A DNA stretch of 24,019 bases from Nonomuraea sp. (GCA_013362835.1 JABFVJ010000372.1:1-24019), one strand, 5' to 3'. Numbered from the stretch's first letter, positions 8,185 to 16,276 are shown. The notes: generated by a model not told the origin, from the letters alone. Numbers and translations are program-made.

Positions 8185-8204
8185 ATTCTAGTAGTCCCCC
8201 TACT
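8185..8204 (-). promoter_or_regulatory. Candidate promoter and hyphenated palindrome upstream of the thioesterase gene
   Basis: Minus-strand TAGAAT (8190-8185) is a plausible -10. The interrupted palindrome AGTAG-TCCCC-CTACT (8190-8204, plus strand) lies immediately upstream, in the spacer position. No consensus -35 is visible. The arms are only 5 bp, so the operator reading is tentative. Confidence 0.3.
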
Positions 8205-8292
8205 CTACGGCCGGGCGTGCCGTCCGCACCACGCCGATCCCGGATCAGCGCGCCTACCTGCGGAAACGTCCCTCGGGTGGGACAGTTTGATC

Positions 8293-8619
8293 ATGGCAAC
8301 TGTCACCGAACTCATAGGGCAGTCCGTGTGGGACTCCAACGGGGTGTGGATCGGTCACGTCGTCGACATCCGCGTCGTCCGGCACAAGGGAGAGCTCCAG
8401 CAGAGCCACACGGTCTACGGGCTGGTCGTCTCGGGGCGGCGTGCCCCGTTCCTGCTCGGGCTCACCCGCGACCGCCAGGGCCGCTCCCCCTGGCTGTCCA
8501 GGACCCTGGCGCGGACGGTGTACGCCGGGTGCACGTTCGTGCCGTGGGCCGCCGTGACGGAGTGGACCGGCGGTGAGGTCCACCTCGATGTCCTGAAAAA
8601 GGAGCTGAGTCGGGTCTAG
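8293..8619 (+). CDS. PRC-barrel domain protein
   Basis: The 108-residue protein has the PRC-barrel opening pattern: TELIGQSVWDSNGVWIGHVVDIRVV, a glycine-rich strand pair ending in a charged turn, then a YGLVVSGRRAPFLLGL strand block and a FVPWAAVTEWTGGEVHLD end. PRC barrels occur in the photosynthetic reaction-centre H subunit, RimM and many small actinobacterial proteins of unknown role. No membrane segment is present. I chose the ATG at 8293 (MATVTELIG) over the TTG six bases earlier. It is divergent from the thioesterase gene and 85 bases ahead of the DUF3352 gene. Confidence 0.8.
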   Translation: MATVTELIGQSVWDSNGVWIGHVVDIRVVRHKGELQQSHTVYGLVVSGRRAPFLLGLTRDRQGRSPWLSRTLARTVYAGCTFVPWAAVTEWTGGEVHLDVLKKELSRV

Positions 8620-8672
8620 TCCTGACTTCAGCACATTGCAAGCGGTCATCTAGCAACATCAGCTACCTTCTC

Positions 8673-8690
8673 TGTGGTCAAAAGTCCACA
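8673..8690 (+). promoter_or_regulatory. Inverted repeat TGTGG-N8-CCACA upstream of the DUF3352 gene
   Basis: Two 5-bp arms separated by eight bases lie 15-32 bases before the chosen start. The position would suit a repressor site or the 5' leader. No clear promoter hexamers were found, so this is only a candidate. Confidence 0.25.
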
Positions 8691-8704
8691 TTGTGAGTTG
8701 AGTG

Positions 8705-10537
8705 ATGTCTGCGAATAATCCCCCGCCGCATGGCCAGGATCCTGATCGCACCACCGTGTACCGAGGAGGCTGGGAGCAGCCGCAGGAGACGCCGCCCGCG
8801 CAGCCGTACCCGCCGCAGCAGCAGCCGTACCAGCAGCCTTATGGCCAGCAGCCCTCGTACGGGCAGGAACCCCAGCCCGGCCAAGGGGCTCCCCATGGGC
8901 AGCAGCCGACTTACAGCCCCCAGGCGGCCTATGGCCAGCAGCCGTCCTACGGCGCCCCGTACGGCCAGCAGGGCCAGCAGAATTGGCAGCAACAGGGCCC
9001 GTACGCCCAGCAACAGCAGCAGCAAGGTTGGCAGCAGCAGGACCAGTACGCGCGGCAACAGCAGCAGGGTTGGCAGCAGCAGGGCCCCGAAGGCTTCGGG
9101 CCCCCGCAACCGGCGAAGAAGGGCCGCAAGGGCTGGCTGATCGCCGGCGCCGCGGCGCTCGCGGTCGTGCTGCTCGGCGGCGGCGCGGTGTGGGCCGTGG
9201 GCGCGATCGGCGGCGGCGGCACGCAGCCGGACGAGGTCCTGCCCGCGGACTCCATCGCCTACGCCCGCCTCGACCTCGACCCGGCCGCGAACCAGAAGCT
9301 GGCGCTGTTCCAGCTCGCGAGGAAGTTCACGGTCACCAAGAACTCCTTCACCGGCGAGGACCCGCGCCAGGCCCTGTTCAACCTGGCCAACCAGGACGGC
9401 GACAAGAAGATCGACTTCGCCAAGGACGTCGACCCGTGGCTGGGCAGCAGGGTCGGCTTCGCCGCCGTGCCCTCCGGCAAGGAGCAGCCCGACTTCGCCG
9501 TCGCCGTCCAGGTCAAGGACCAGGAGCAGGCCAAGGCCGGCATCGCCAAGCTCATGGACAAGGGCAAGTACGGCCTCGCCTTCCGCGACGACTACGCGCT
9601 GCTGTCCTCCACGCAGGCGCTGGCCGACAAGTTCGCCAAGAGCGAGGGCAGCCTCGCCGACAACGGCGAGTTCGCCGAGGACATGGGCGCGGTCGGCGAG
9701 CAGGGCGTGCTGTCGTTCTGGGCCGACATGGCCGGGGTCGCGAAGCTCGCCGACATCCCCGCCGACCAGGCGGCGAGCGTCGAGCCGATCAAGGACGCCC
9801 GGTTCGCCGGCGCCCTGCGCTTCGACAGCGCCTTCGTCGAGCTGGCCGGCGTCGTCAGGGGCGCCAAGGGGCTGACCCAGGGCGACCTGCAGGCCGGTGA
9901 CCTCGGCACGCTGCCCGGCAGCACGGCCGGCGCGCTGTCGATCTCCGGCATGGACCAGATCATCACCAAGCAGTGGGCCGAGATCGAGAAGTCGGCCACG
10001 GCGACCGGCGGCGCGGAGGTCCAGCAGCTCTTCCAGGAGGCCAAGACCAAGTTCGGCCTGGACCTTCCCGGCGACGTCGCCACGCTGCTCGGCAAGAACC
10101 TGACGGTCGCGGTGGACAGCCAGGGCCTGGACGGCGACCAGATCAAGGCCGGCGTCCGCATCGTCACCGACCCGGCCAAGGCCCAGGCGGTCGTGGACAA
10201 GGTCGAGAAGGCGATGACCGCGAGCGGCCAGCCCGCCCCGCAGATCGCCAAGGTCGCCGGCGACGGCGTCTTCACCGCCGCGACCAGCGACGAGTACGCC
10301 AAGAAGCTGGCCGAGGAGGGCAACCTCGGGGACTCCGAGACCTTCCAGACCGCCATCCCGAACGCCGGCGAGGCGACCTTCGCCCTGTTCGTGGACCTCG
10401 ACAAGGTCGAGAACCTGTACCTGAAGACCATGCAGGGCGACGACAAGGCCAACGCCCAGGTCCTGCGGGCCGTCGGCCTGAGCGGCAAGCAGACCGACAC
10501 CGAGGCGAACTTCTCGCTGCGGGTCCTGTTCAACTGA
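8705..10537 (+). CDS. DUF3352 membrane protein with Gln/Tyr/Gly/Pro-rich cytosolic tail
   Basis: The protein has 610 residues. Residues 1-137 are a low-complexity tail of PYGQQPSYGQ-type units that turns into QQQQQQGWQQQ stretches. A Lys/Arg-rich stop (KKGRKG, 138-143) precedes a single membrane helix (about 143-167). The remaining ~440 residues are a soluble domain starting DEVLPADSIAYARLDLDP, characteristic of DUF3352, and are presumably outside the cell. The family has no known function that I can name. The exported part is rich in Lys and Asp, with few cysteines. Starts at GTG 8702 and ATG 8705 are adjacent; I use the ATG, with GAGTTGAG upstream as a weak ribosome site. A strong terminator follows directly. 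Confidence 0.88.
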   Translation: MSANNPPPHGQDPDRTTVYRGGWEQPQETPPAQPYPPQQQPYQQPYGQQPSYGQEPQPGQGAPHGQQPTYSPQAAYGQQPSYGAPYGQQGQQNWQQQGPYAQQQQQQGWQQQDQYARQQQQGWQQQGPEGFGPPQPAKKGRKGWLIAGAAALAVVLLGGGAVWAVGAIGGGGTQPDEVLPADSIAYARLDLDPAANQKLALFQLARKFTVTKNSFTGEDPRQALFNLANQDGDKKIDFAKDVDPWLGSRVGFAAVPSGKEQPDFAVAVQVKDQEQAKAGIAKLMDKGKYGLAFRDDYALLSSTQALADKFAKSEGSLADNGEFAEDMGAVGEQGVLSFWADMAGVAKLADIPADQAASVEPIKDARFAGALRFDSAFVELAGVVRGAKGLTQGDLQAGDLGTLPGSTAGALSISGMDQIITKQWAEIEKSATATGGAEVQQLFQEAKTKFGLDLPGDVATLLGKNLTVAVDSQGLDGDQIKAGVRIVTDPAKAQAVVDKVEKAMTASGQPAPQIAKVAGDGVFTAATSDEYAKKLAEEGNLGDSETFQTAIPNAGEATFALFVDLDKVENLYLKTMQGDDKANAQVLRAVGLSGKQTDTEANFSLRVLFN

Positions 10538-10539
10538 CC

Positions 10540-10580
10540 ATGAGAAAGGGGGCGGCCGATCCGGCCGCCCCCTTTCTCAT
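10540..10580. terminator. Perfect 19-bp bidirectional terminator hairpin
   Basis: Left arm 10540-10558 and right arm 10562-10580 pair without mismatch around a 3-base loop. The stem is GC-rich at the apex and has AAAG/CTTT near the base. It starts two bases after the DUF3352 stop and ends seven bases before the convergent cysM stop, so it should serve both genes. Confidence 0.92.
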
Positions 10581-10587
10581 GTGGTCC

Positions 10588-11809
<1,222 letters not shown>

Positions 11810-11841
11810 CGCGGTCAGTCTCCTCAGATGTGGTCGTCGTC

Positions 11842-11905
11842 CCATCGGCGCAACACCGATGGCTGGATGCGGATTCCAGGTGGGAAATCTGTACGGCGGA
11901 TTTCC
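11842..11905 (-). promoter_or_regulatory. cysO leader: Attenuator-like set of hairpins ahead of cysO
   Basis: Read on the minus strand, GGAAATC (11905-11899) begins directly after the small-ORF stop and pairs perfectly with GATTTCC (11889-11883). The same GATTTCC can instead pair, with one bulge, with GGAATC (11877-11872), so the two hairpins exclude each other. A third hairpin, CCATCGG/CCGATGG (11862-11842), extends to 9 pairs with one G-T wobble around a TTG loop and ends about 15 bases before the cysO ribosome site (11827-11818). No U-run follows, so control could be at translation or by Rho. Confidence 0.5.
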
Positions 11906-11977
11906 TCAGCGACAGTCGTAAACGACGACAGCCGGGGTGTGCGCGAAGAGGAAGCTCTGCACCGGCCGGACCATCAT
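11906..11977 (-). CDS. 23-codon leader-like ORF ending YDCR, between mec and cysO
   Basis: The ATG at 11977 overlaps the mec TGA as ATGA, so ribosomes finishing mec can restart here; a second ATG follows immediately. The 23-residue product has a hydrophobic core (FLFAHTP, then AVVVYDCR) and a single cysteine at the next-to-last position (TGT at 11914-11912), then Arg and TGA. Competing hairpins begin one base past the stop. Context in a cysteine-biosynthesis operon suggests a regulatory leader peptide responding to Cys-tRNA or to nascent-chain stalling. This is inference; I recognise no named family. Mycobacterial cysteine-responsive leader ORFs are known, but they carry several Cys codons in a row. 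Confidence 0.5.
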   Translation of the reverse strand: MMVRPVQSFLFAHTPAVVVYDCR

Positions 11978-12375
11978 GGGAGGAATCTTACCTCTTCCTC
12001 CTCGATCACCCCATCGACGATCCGGTAGGAGCGGAACTCGGCCTCCTGCTCGTCCCTGGTCGAGACCAGGACGTAGTGGGCCTGCGGCTCGGAGGCGTAG
12101 GACACGTCGGTGCGGGAGGGGTAGGCCTCGGTGGCCGTGTGGGAGTGGTAGATCACGACCGGCTCCTCGTCGCGGTCGTCCATCTCCCGCCACACGCGGA
12201 ACTGCTCCATCGAGTCGAACCGGTAGAAGGTGGGCGAGCGCTCGGCGTTCTCCATGGGGATGAACCGCTCGGGCACGCCGTCCTTACCCGCGATCACACC
12301 GCACGCCTCGTCGGGGTGGTCGGCCCGCGCGTGCGCGACGATCTTGTCTGCCAGTTCCTGTGAGATCGTGAGCAT
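11974..12375 (-). CDS. mec: Mec, JAMM-type CysO-cysteine peptidase
   Basis: This 133-residue zinc metalloprotease releases cysteine from the CysO-Cys adduct made by CysM. The JAMM motif is complete: Glu23 (PDEACGVIAG), then HSHTATEAYPSRTD with His77, His79, Ser87 and Asp90 at the required spacing. The length matches bacterial Mec/RadC-like M67 peptidases. The ATG at 12375 lies 10 bases after the DUF2017 stop, so the operon continues from clpS. Its stop overlaps the start of the short leader-like ORF. Confidence 0.95.
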   Translation of the reverse strand: MLTISQELADKIVAHARADHPDEACGVIAGKDGVPERFIPMENAERSPTFYRFDSMEQFRVWREMDDRDEEPVVIYHSHTATEAYPSRTDVSYASEPQAHYVLVSTRDEQEAEFRSYRIVDGVIEEEEVRFLP

Positions 12376-12385
12376 GCCCCGGAAG

Positions 12386-12910
12386 CTACCAGAGGGCCCT
12401 TACCAGGCTGTCTTGGAGGTAGGTCAGCCAGTCGTAGGTGACGTAGGCCGGGTAGCGGGGGTCGTCCTCCGACATCATGGCGATCTCGTCGTGGACCTCC
12501 TCGGTCACGTCGAGCTTGGTGCCGAGGGTCAGGCGTACGTCGTTGAGCGAGCGCAGCCACGCCTGGGCCTGCTCCGGCGTCAGCTCGGCCCGCCCCGACC
12601 GCGCGGTGTCGAGGACGGTCTGGGCGTCGGCCCGCTTGCCGTCGCGCAGCGTGGCCTCGGTGTAGCGGCGGAACTCCGTGGCCTCCTTCTCGTCCTCGTA
12701 CGCCGAGGGGAACAGCCGGGCCAGCACCGGATCGGTCGGCGCCTTGGCCGAGCCGATGCCGAGCGCGCGCTCCAGCGGGTCGTCGCTCGTCTCACCGGGC
12801 GAGACCAGGCCGAGCAGCATCGAGACGAGCGAGCGCAGCAGCGACACCTCGGCCGCCTCGAACTCCGCGATGACCGAGCCGTCACGGCCGGCCGAGAACC
12901 CCGAACTCAC
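12386..12910 (-). CDS. DUF2017 family protein
   Basis: The 174-residue soluble, mostly helical protein is found next to clpS in many actinobacteria (Rv1332 position in M. tuberculosis, from memory). Recognisable segments are EAAEVSLLRSLVSMLLGLV, DPVLARLFPSAYEDEKEATEFRRYTE, LRDGKRADAQTVLDTA and the end YDWLTYLQDSLVRALW. The function is unknown. The GTG at 12910 is chosen because it lies 10 bases after the clpS stop and follows GAGGCGG; longer reading would overlap clpS. The conserved pairing suggests a link to ClpS-ClpAP/ClpCP proteolysis, which is inference only. Confidence 0.88.
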   Translation of the reverse strand: MSSGFSAGRDGSVIAEFEAAEVSLLRSLVSMLLGLVSPGETSDDPLERALGIGSAKAPTDPVLARLFPSAYEDEKEATEFRRYTEATLRDGKRADAQTVLDTARSGRAELTPEQAQAWLRSLNDVRLTLGTKLDVTEEVHDEIAMMSEDDPRYPAYVTYDWLTYLQDSLVRALW

Positions 12911-12920
12911 CGTCGCCGCC

Positions 12921-13220
12921 TCACTTGACCGAATCCGGCTGGACCGTCGCCCACAGGCCGTAGGAGTGAAGAATCTGCACATCGCGTTCCATCTCTTCGC
13001 GCGTGCCGCTGGACACGACCGCCTTGCCCTTGTGATGAACGTCCATCATCAGTTTCTCCGCCTTCTCCTTGCTGTAGCCGAAGACGGTTTGGAAGACATA
13101 GGTCACGTAGGACATGAGGTTGACCGGGTCGTTCCAGACGATGGTCACCCATGGCAGATCGGGCCGGACGTCCGATGACGGACGCTCGACGGTGATTGGA
13201 GCGGTGCTACCCACATCCAT
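12921..13220 (-). CDS. clpS: ClpS, ATP-dependent Clp protease adaptor
   Basis: The 99-residue adaptor binds N-degron substrates and hands them to the Clp unfoldase. After a flexible N-terminus (about 1-22) the core fold is complete: [28 protein letters not shown], with the N-end pocket residues Asn30, Asp31 and Met36, then [17 protein letters not shown] with the HHKG segment, and the YGLWATVQ strand. The ATG at 13220 gives a normal length. It is divergent from pncB, 46 bases away, and leads the clpS-DUF2017-mec-cysO-cysM series. Confidence 0.95.
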   Translation of the reverse strand: MDVGSTAPITVERPSSDVRPDLPWVTIVWNDPVNLMSYVTYVFQTVFGYSKEKAEKLMMDVHHKGKAVVSSGTREEMERDVQILHSYGLWATVQPDSVK

Positions 13221-13266
13221 GAGTCTGCCCTATCTGGGTCGTAGTCTTCGAGTCGTGAGAATGACC

Positions 13267-14544
13267 ATGAGCACTGCGTTGCTCACAGATCACTATGAGC
13301 TGACGATGCTCCAGGCGGCGCTGCGCAGCGGCGCCGCGCACCGGCGCGCGGTCTTCGAGGTGTTCGCGAGACACCTGCCCGGCGGGCGCCGCTACGGCGT
13401 CGTCGCGGGCACCGGGCGCATCCTCGACGAGCTCGAAAGCTTCCGTTTCGGTGATGAAGAACTGTCCTACTTGCGCGAGCACGAGGTGGTGGACGAATCG
13501 ACTCTGGCGTTTCTCGCCGATTACCGGTTTTCCGGGAACGTCTACGGCTACCGCGAGGGCGACCTCTACTTCCCCGCCTCCCCGATCATGATCGTGGAGG
13601 GCACGTTCGCGGAGGCCGTGCTGCTGGAGACGCTGACGTTGTCGGTGCTCAACCACGACTGCGCGATCGCCTCGGCGGCCTCCCGCATGACCAACGCGGC
13701 CGGCAAGCGGCCGCTCATCGAGATGGGCTCACGCCGTACGCACGAGGCCGCCGCCGTGGCCGCCGCCCGCGCCGCCTACATCTCCGGCTTCGCCTCCACC
13801 TCCAACCTCATGGCCGGCCGCCTGTACGGCATCCCCACGGCGGGCACGGCCGCGCACTCGTTCACGCTGCTGCACGACTCGGAGCGGGAGGCGTTCGAGG
13901 CCCAGATCGCCTCGCTCGGGCCCGGCACGACGTTGCTGGTGGACACGTACGACGTGGAGCAGGCCGTGCGCACGGCGGTCGACCTGGCCGGCAACAAGCT
14001 GGGCGCGGTCCGCATCGACTCCGGCGACCTGGCCGCCGCCGCGCAGGAGGTCCGCGAGCTGCTGGACTCGCTCGGCGCCTTCGACACCCGCATCGTGGTC
14101 ACCTCCGACCTCGACGAGTACGCCATCGCCGCCCTGGCCGCCGCCCCCGTGGACGGCTACGGAGTGGGCACCTCCCTCGTGACCGGTTCCGGCGTCCCCA
14201 CGGCGGCCCTGGTCTACAAGCTGGTGGCGCGGGAGACGGCGAACGGCAGGCTGGAGGCCGTGGCCAAGCGCTCGGTCGGCAAGCCGTCGCGGGGCGGGCG
14301 CAAGGAGGCGTACCGGCTGCTGGACGAGACCGGCCACGTGGAGACCGAGCTGATCACCACCTCCGGCGTCGCCCCCGAGGGCGGCATCCCCCTGCTGCAC
14401 GAGCTGGTCCGCGACGGCGAGGTCGTCGGCCGGGAGCCCCTGTCCGCCGCCCGCGAACGCCACGCCGCCGCCGTCGCCCTGCTCCCCCAGGACGCCCTGC
14501 ACCTCGGCAGGGGGTACGCGGCCGTCCCCACGGAGTTCGCCTGA
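13267..14544 (+). CDS. pncB: Nicotinate phosphoribosyltransferase
   Basis: The enzyme makes nicotinate mononucleotide from nicotinate and PRPP with ATP hydrolysis, the committed step of the Preiss-Handler NAD salvage route. It has 425 residues. Signatures are STALLTDHYELTMLQAAL, VLNHDCAIASAASR, EMGSRRTHEAAAVAAARAAYISGFASTSN (split here for length: MGSRRTHEAAAV then SGFASTSN), GTAAHSF with the likely phosphorylated His197, VDTYD, and VRIDSGDL. Three in-frame starts are close together (GTG 13255, ATG 13261, ATG 13267). I prefer 13267 with GTGAGA upstream. The order and divergence from clpS match M. tuberculosis pncB1. The pncA gene follows 104 bases downstream. Confidence 0.95.
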   Translation: MSTALLTDHYELTMLQAALRSGAAHRRAVFEVFARHLPGGRRYGVVAGTGRILDELESFRFGDEELSYLREHEVVDESTLAFLADYRFSGNVYGYREGDLYFPASPIMIVEGTFAEAVLLETLTLSVLNHDCAIASAASRMTNAAGKRPLIEMGSRRTHEAAAVAAARAAYISGFASTSNLMAGRLYGIPTAGTAAHSFTLLHDSEREAFEAQIASLGPGTTLLVDTYDVEQAVRTAVDLAGNKLGAVRIDSGDLAAAAQEVRELLDSLGAFDTRIVVTSDLDEYAIAALAAAPVDGYGVGTSLVTGSGVPTAALVYKLVARETANGRLEAVAKRSVGKPSRGGRKEAYRLLDETGHVETELITTSGVAPEGGIPLLHELVRDGEVVGREPLSAARERHAAAVALLPQDALHLGRGYAAVPTEFA

Positions 14545-14648
14545 CGTGCTCAATGAACGATCCGCGAACTGGACCGCCGCGACGACCTCGGCCGGACACG
14601 GCGGCAGGGCGGCGGGCCGATGGGCGGATTTCTCATTAGAGTGACCAT

Positions 14649-15218
14649 ATGGGCACCGCTTTGATCATCGTCGACGTGCAGAACGACTTCTGTGAGGGTG
14701 GCAGCCTGGCCGTGGCCGGCGGCTCCGAGGTGGCCGCGGCCATCACCCGCCACATCCAGGAGCACGGCTACGACCACGTCGTGGCCACCCGCGACTACCA
14801 CATCGAGCCGGGCGCCCACTTCGCCGACGCGCCCGACTACGTCACGACCTGGCCCGCCCACTGCGTCGCCGGCACGCCCGGCGCCGACTTCCACCCCTCC
14901 TTCGACGTGTCGGAGGTCGAGGAGGTCTTCAGCAAAGGCTCCTACGCCGCGGCCTACAGCGGCTTCGAGGGGACCTCGGGCGACGGCGCCCCGCTGGCCG
15001 ACTGGCTGCGCGAGCGCGGCGTCACCGAGGTCGACGTGGTGGGCATCGCCACCGACCACTGCGTCCGCGCGACGGCGCTCGACGCGGTGAAGAACGGGCT
15101 GGCGGTGCGCGTGCTGCTCGACCTCACCGCGGGCGTCGCCCCGGCGACCACGGAGGCGGCCCTGTCGCAGCTGAAGGACGCGGGCGCGACGCTCGTGGGG
15201 GCGCCCGTGTCGGGCTGA
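14649..15218 (+). CDS. pncA: Nicotinamidase (isochorismatase superfamily)
   Basis: The enzyme hydrolyses nicotinamide to nicotinate, feeding PncB upstream. It has 189 residues. The catalytic triad is Asp9 (IIVDVQNDF), Lys96 (VFSKGSYAAAYSGFEG) and Cys138 (GIATDHCVRATA). Metal ligands Asp49, His51, His57 and His71 are present, and the numbering matches M. tuberculosis PncA almost exactly. By homology it should also convert pyrazinamide to pyrazinoic acid. The ATG at 14649 follows GAGTGACC. TAGAGT (14637-14642) just upstream could be a -10 giving a leaderless transcript, so separate transcription from pncB is possible. Confidence 0.96.
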   Translation: MGTALIIVDVQNDFCEGGSLAVAGGSEVAAAITRHIQEHGYDHVVATRDYHIEPGAHFADAPDYVTTWPAHCVAGTPGADFHPSFDVSEVEEVFSKGSYAAAYSGFEGTSGDGAPLADWLRERGVTEVDVVGIATDHCVRATALDAVKNGLAVRVLLDLTAGVAPATTEAALSQLKDAGATLVGAPVSG

Positions 15219-15380
15219 CGGGCCCCGGCTCCACCGACGACTTCGGCTGCTCATGGCCGCTCACGCACCGTACACAGTGCGCAACCCTGCGGTCATGTGA
15301 TATCCAAGGACGACATAACCTCTCCGCAGTCGAAGTAGTACGTAGAGTCATATCTCTTCATCCTCGTGTGAGGTTCTTTC

Positions 15381-15902
15381 ATGCTTGCCATCTCCCTAGG
15401 CGTCGCCTGGCTGCTCCTCGGCCCCCTTGCCCTCTGGGTGCTCGTCCGGGGCCGCCCGGGGGCGAAGGTGGGGGCGGTCGCGACGCTGGCGCTGCTGGAG
15501 GGCGCGACGATCGCGATGAGCCGGGAGCTGCCCGATCCCGGCCCCGCCGTCGTCGCCCACGACGTGCCGCCGGCCGCCGCCCGGCCCGCCTGCGACGAGC
15601 GCACCCCGATCCCGCAGTGGGCCAAGCTCGGCAAGCACCTCGTCCTGTCGTGGACGGCCGCGCCGCACGAGTGCGACACGGCCAAGGTGATCGCCCGTCC
15701 CGACGGCCACAGGCTGCTGGTGTGGGTGCACGAGGGCCCGCTGCGCGGCGAGCACAAGGGCGTCCGTACGCTGCCCGTGCGCGTCGAGGACGGCGTGGCC
15801 GCGCTCACGGTCCCGCTGGCCGACAGGGAGCGGCTCATCCCGGTCGACGGACGTTCCGGGAAGAGGATCCCGGCCCCCGCACGAGAGCCGGGCCCCCTCT
15901 AA
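15381..15902 (+). CDS. Hypothetical small membrane protein
   Basis: The protein has 173 residues and no family I recognise. Two hydrophobic segments lie at the N-terminus (about 1-22 and 28-46), separated by a short basic loop (RGRPGAK). The remaining 125 residues are soluble, probably outside the cell, with two cysteines (CDERTPIPQW and HECDTAKV) that could form a disulfide, and a beta-rich stretch (HRLLVWVHEG to VEDGVAALTVPL). The ATG at 15381 follows GTGTGAGG. The stop overlaps the convergent STAS gene by four bases. The 162 bases upstream hold no clear feature beyond possible promoter sequence. Confidence 0.75.
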   Translation: MLAISLGVAWLLLGPLALWVLVRGRPGAKVGAVATLALLEGATIAMSRELPDPGPAVVAHDVPPAAARPACDERTPIPQWAKLGKHLVLSWTAAPHECDTAKVIARPDGHRLLVWVHEGPLRGEHKGVRTLPVRVEDGVAALTVPLADRERLIPVDGRSGKRIPAPAREPGPL

Positions 15903-16276
15903 AGCTTGGCCACCGCCAGCCGCAGGGCGTCGTCGAACCTCGCGAAGACCTCGAACGCGTGCCGCAACCCGGTGATCGACAACACCCGCGCCATCACGCC
16001 CTGAACGCCTCCGAGCAGCAACCGCGTGCCCCTCGACTCACACCGCTGCATGACTTCGACGAGCTCGTTCAGGCCCATCGAATCGCAGAAGGCGACCTCA
16101 CCGAGGTCGAGGATCAGGAACGGTTTGGCGGGAAGCTCCCAGATGCGGTGCATGTGCTCCCGGAGCACCGGCACCGCGTTGACGTCGAGCTCCCCTTCGA
16201 GCCGGATGACGATGGCGTTTCGAGAGAGGCCGGAAGTGACGGTGAGCGCCGACTTTCCAAGGGCCTCAGACGACAT
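15899..16276 (-). CDS. STAS-domain anti-sigma factor antagonist
   Basis: The 125-residue single-domain protein is of the SpoIIAA/RsbV type, which binds an anti-sigma-factor kinase and thereby frees an alternative sigma factor. The signature is FCDSMGLNELVEV with likely phosphorylated Ser66, after VIRLEGELDVNAVPVLREH and FLILDLGEV. The frame is open further upstream; the ATG at 16276 is preferred because it has GAAGGAT about eight bases upstream and gives the usual single-domain length. No sigma factor or kinase partner is next to it. The downstream end overlaps the hypothetical membrane protein tail to tail. Confidence 0.9.
   Translation of the reverse strand: MSSEALGKSALTVTSGLSRNAIVIRLEGELDVNAVPVLREHMHRIWELPAKPFLILDLGEVAFCDSMGLNELVEVMQRCESRGTRLLLGGVQGVMARVLSITGLRHAFEVFARFDDALRLAVAKL

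Noticed and set aside
8268..8283. GTCCC/GGGAC inverted repeat just before the PRC-barrel start
   Set aside because: Only 5 bp in very GC-rich sequence, with no promoter relation that I could define.
12911..12982. N-terminal extension of the DUF2017 protein
   Set aside because: It would overlap clpS and lacks a ribosome site; the GTG at 12910 follows GAGGCGG after the clpS stop.
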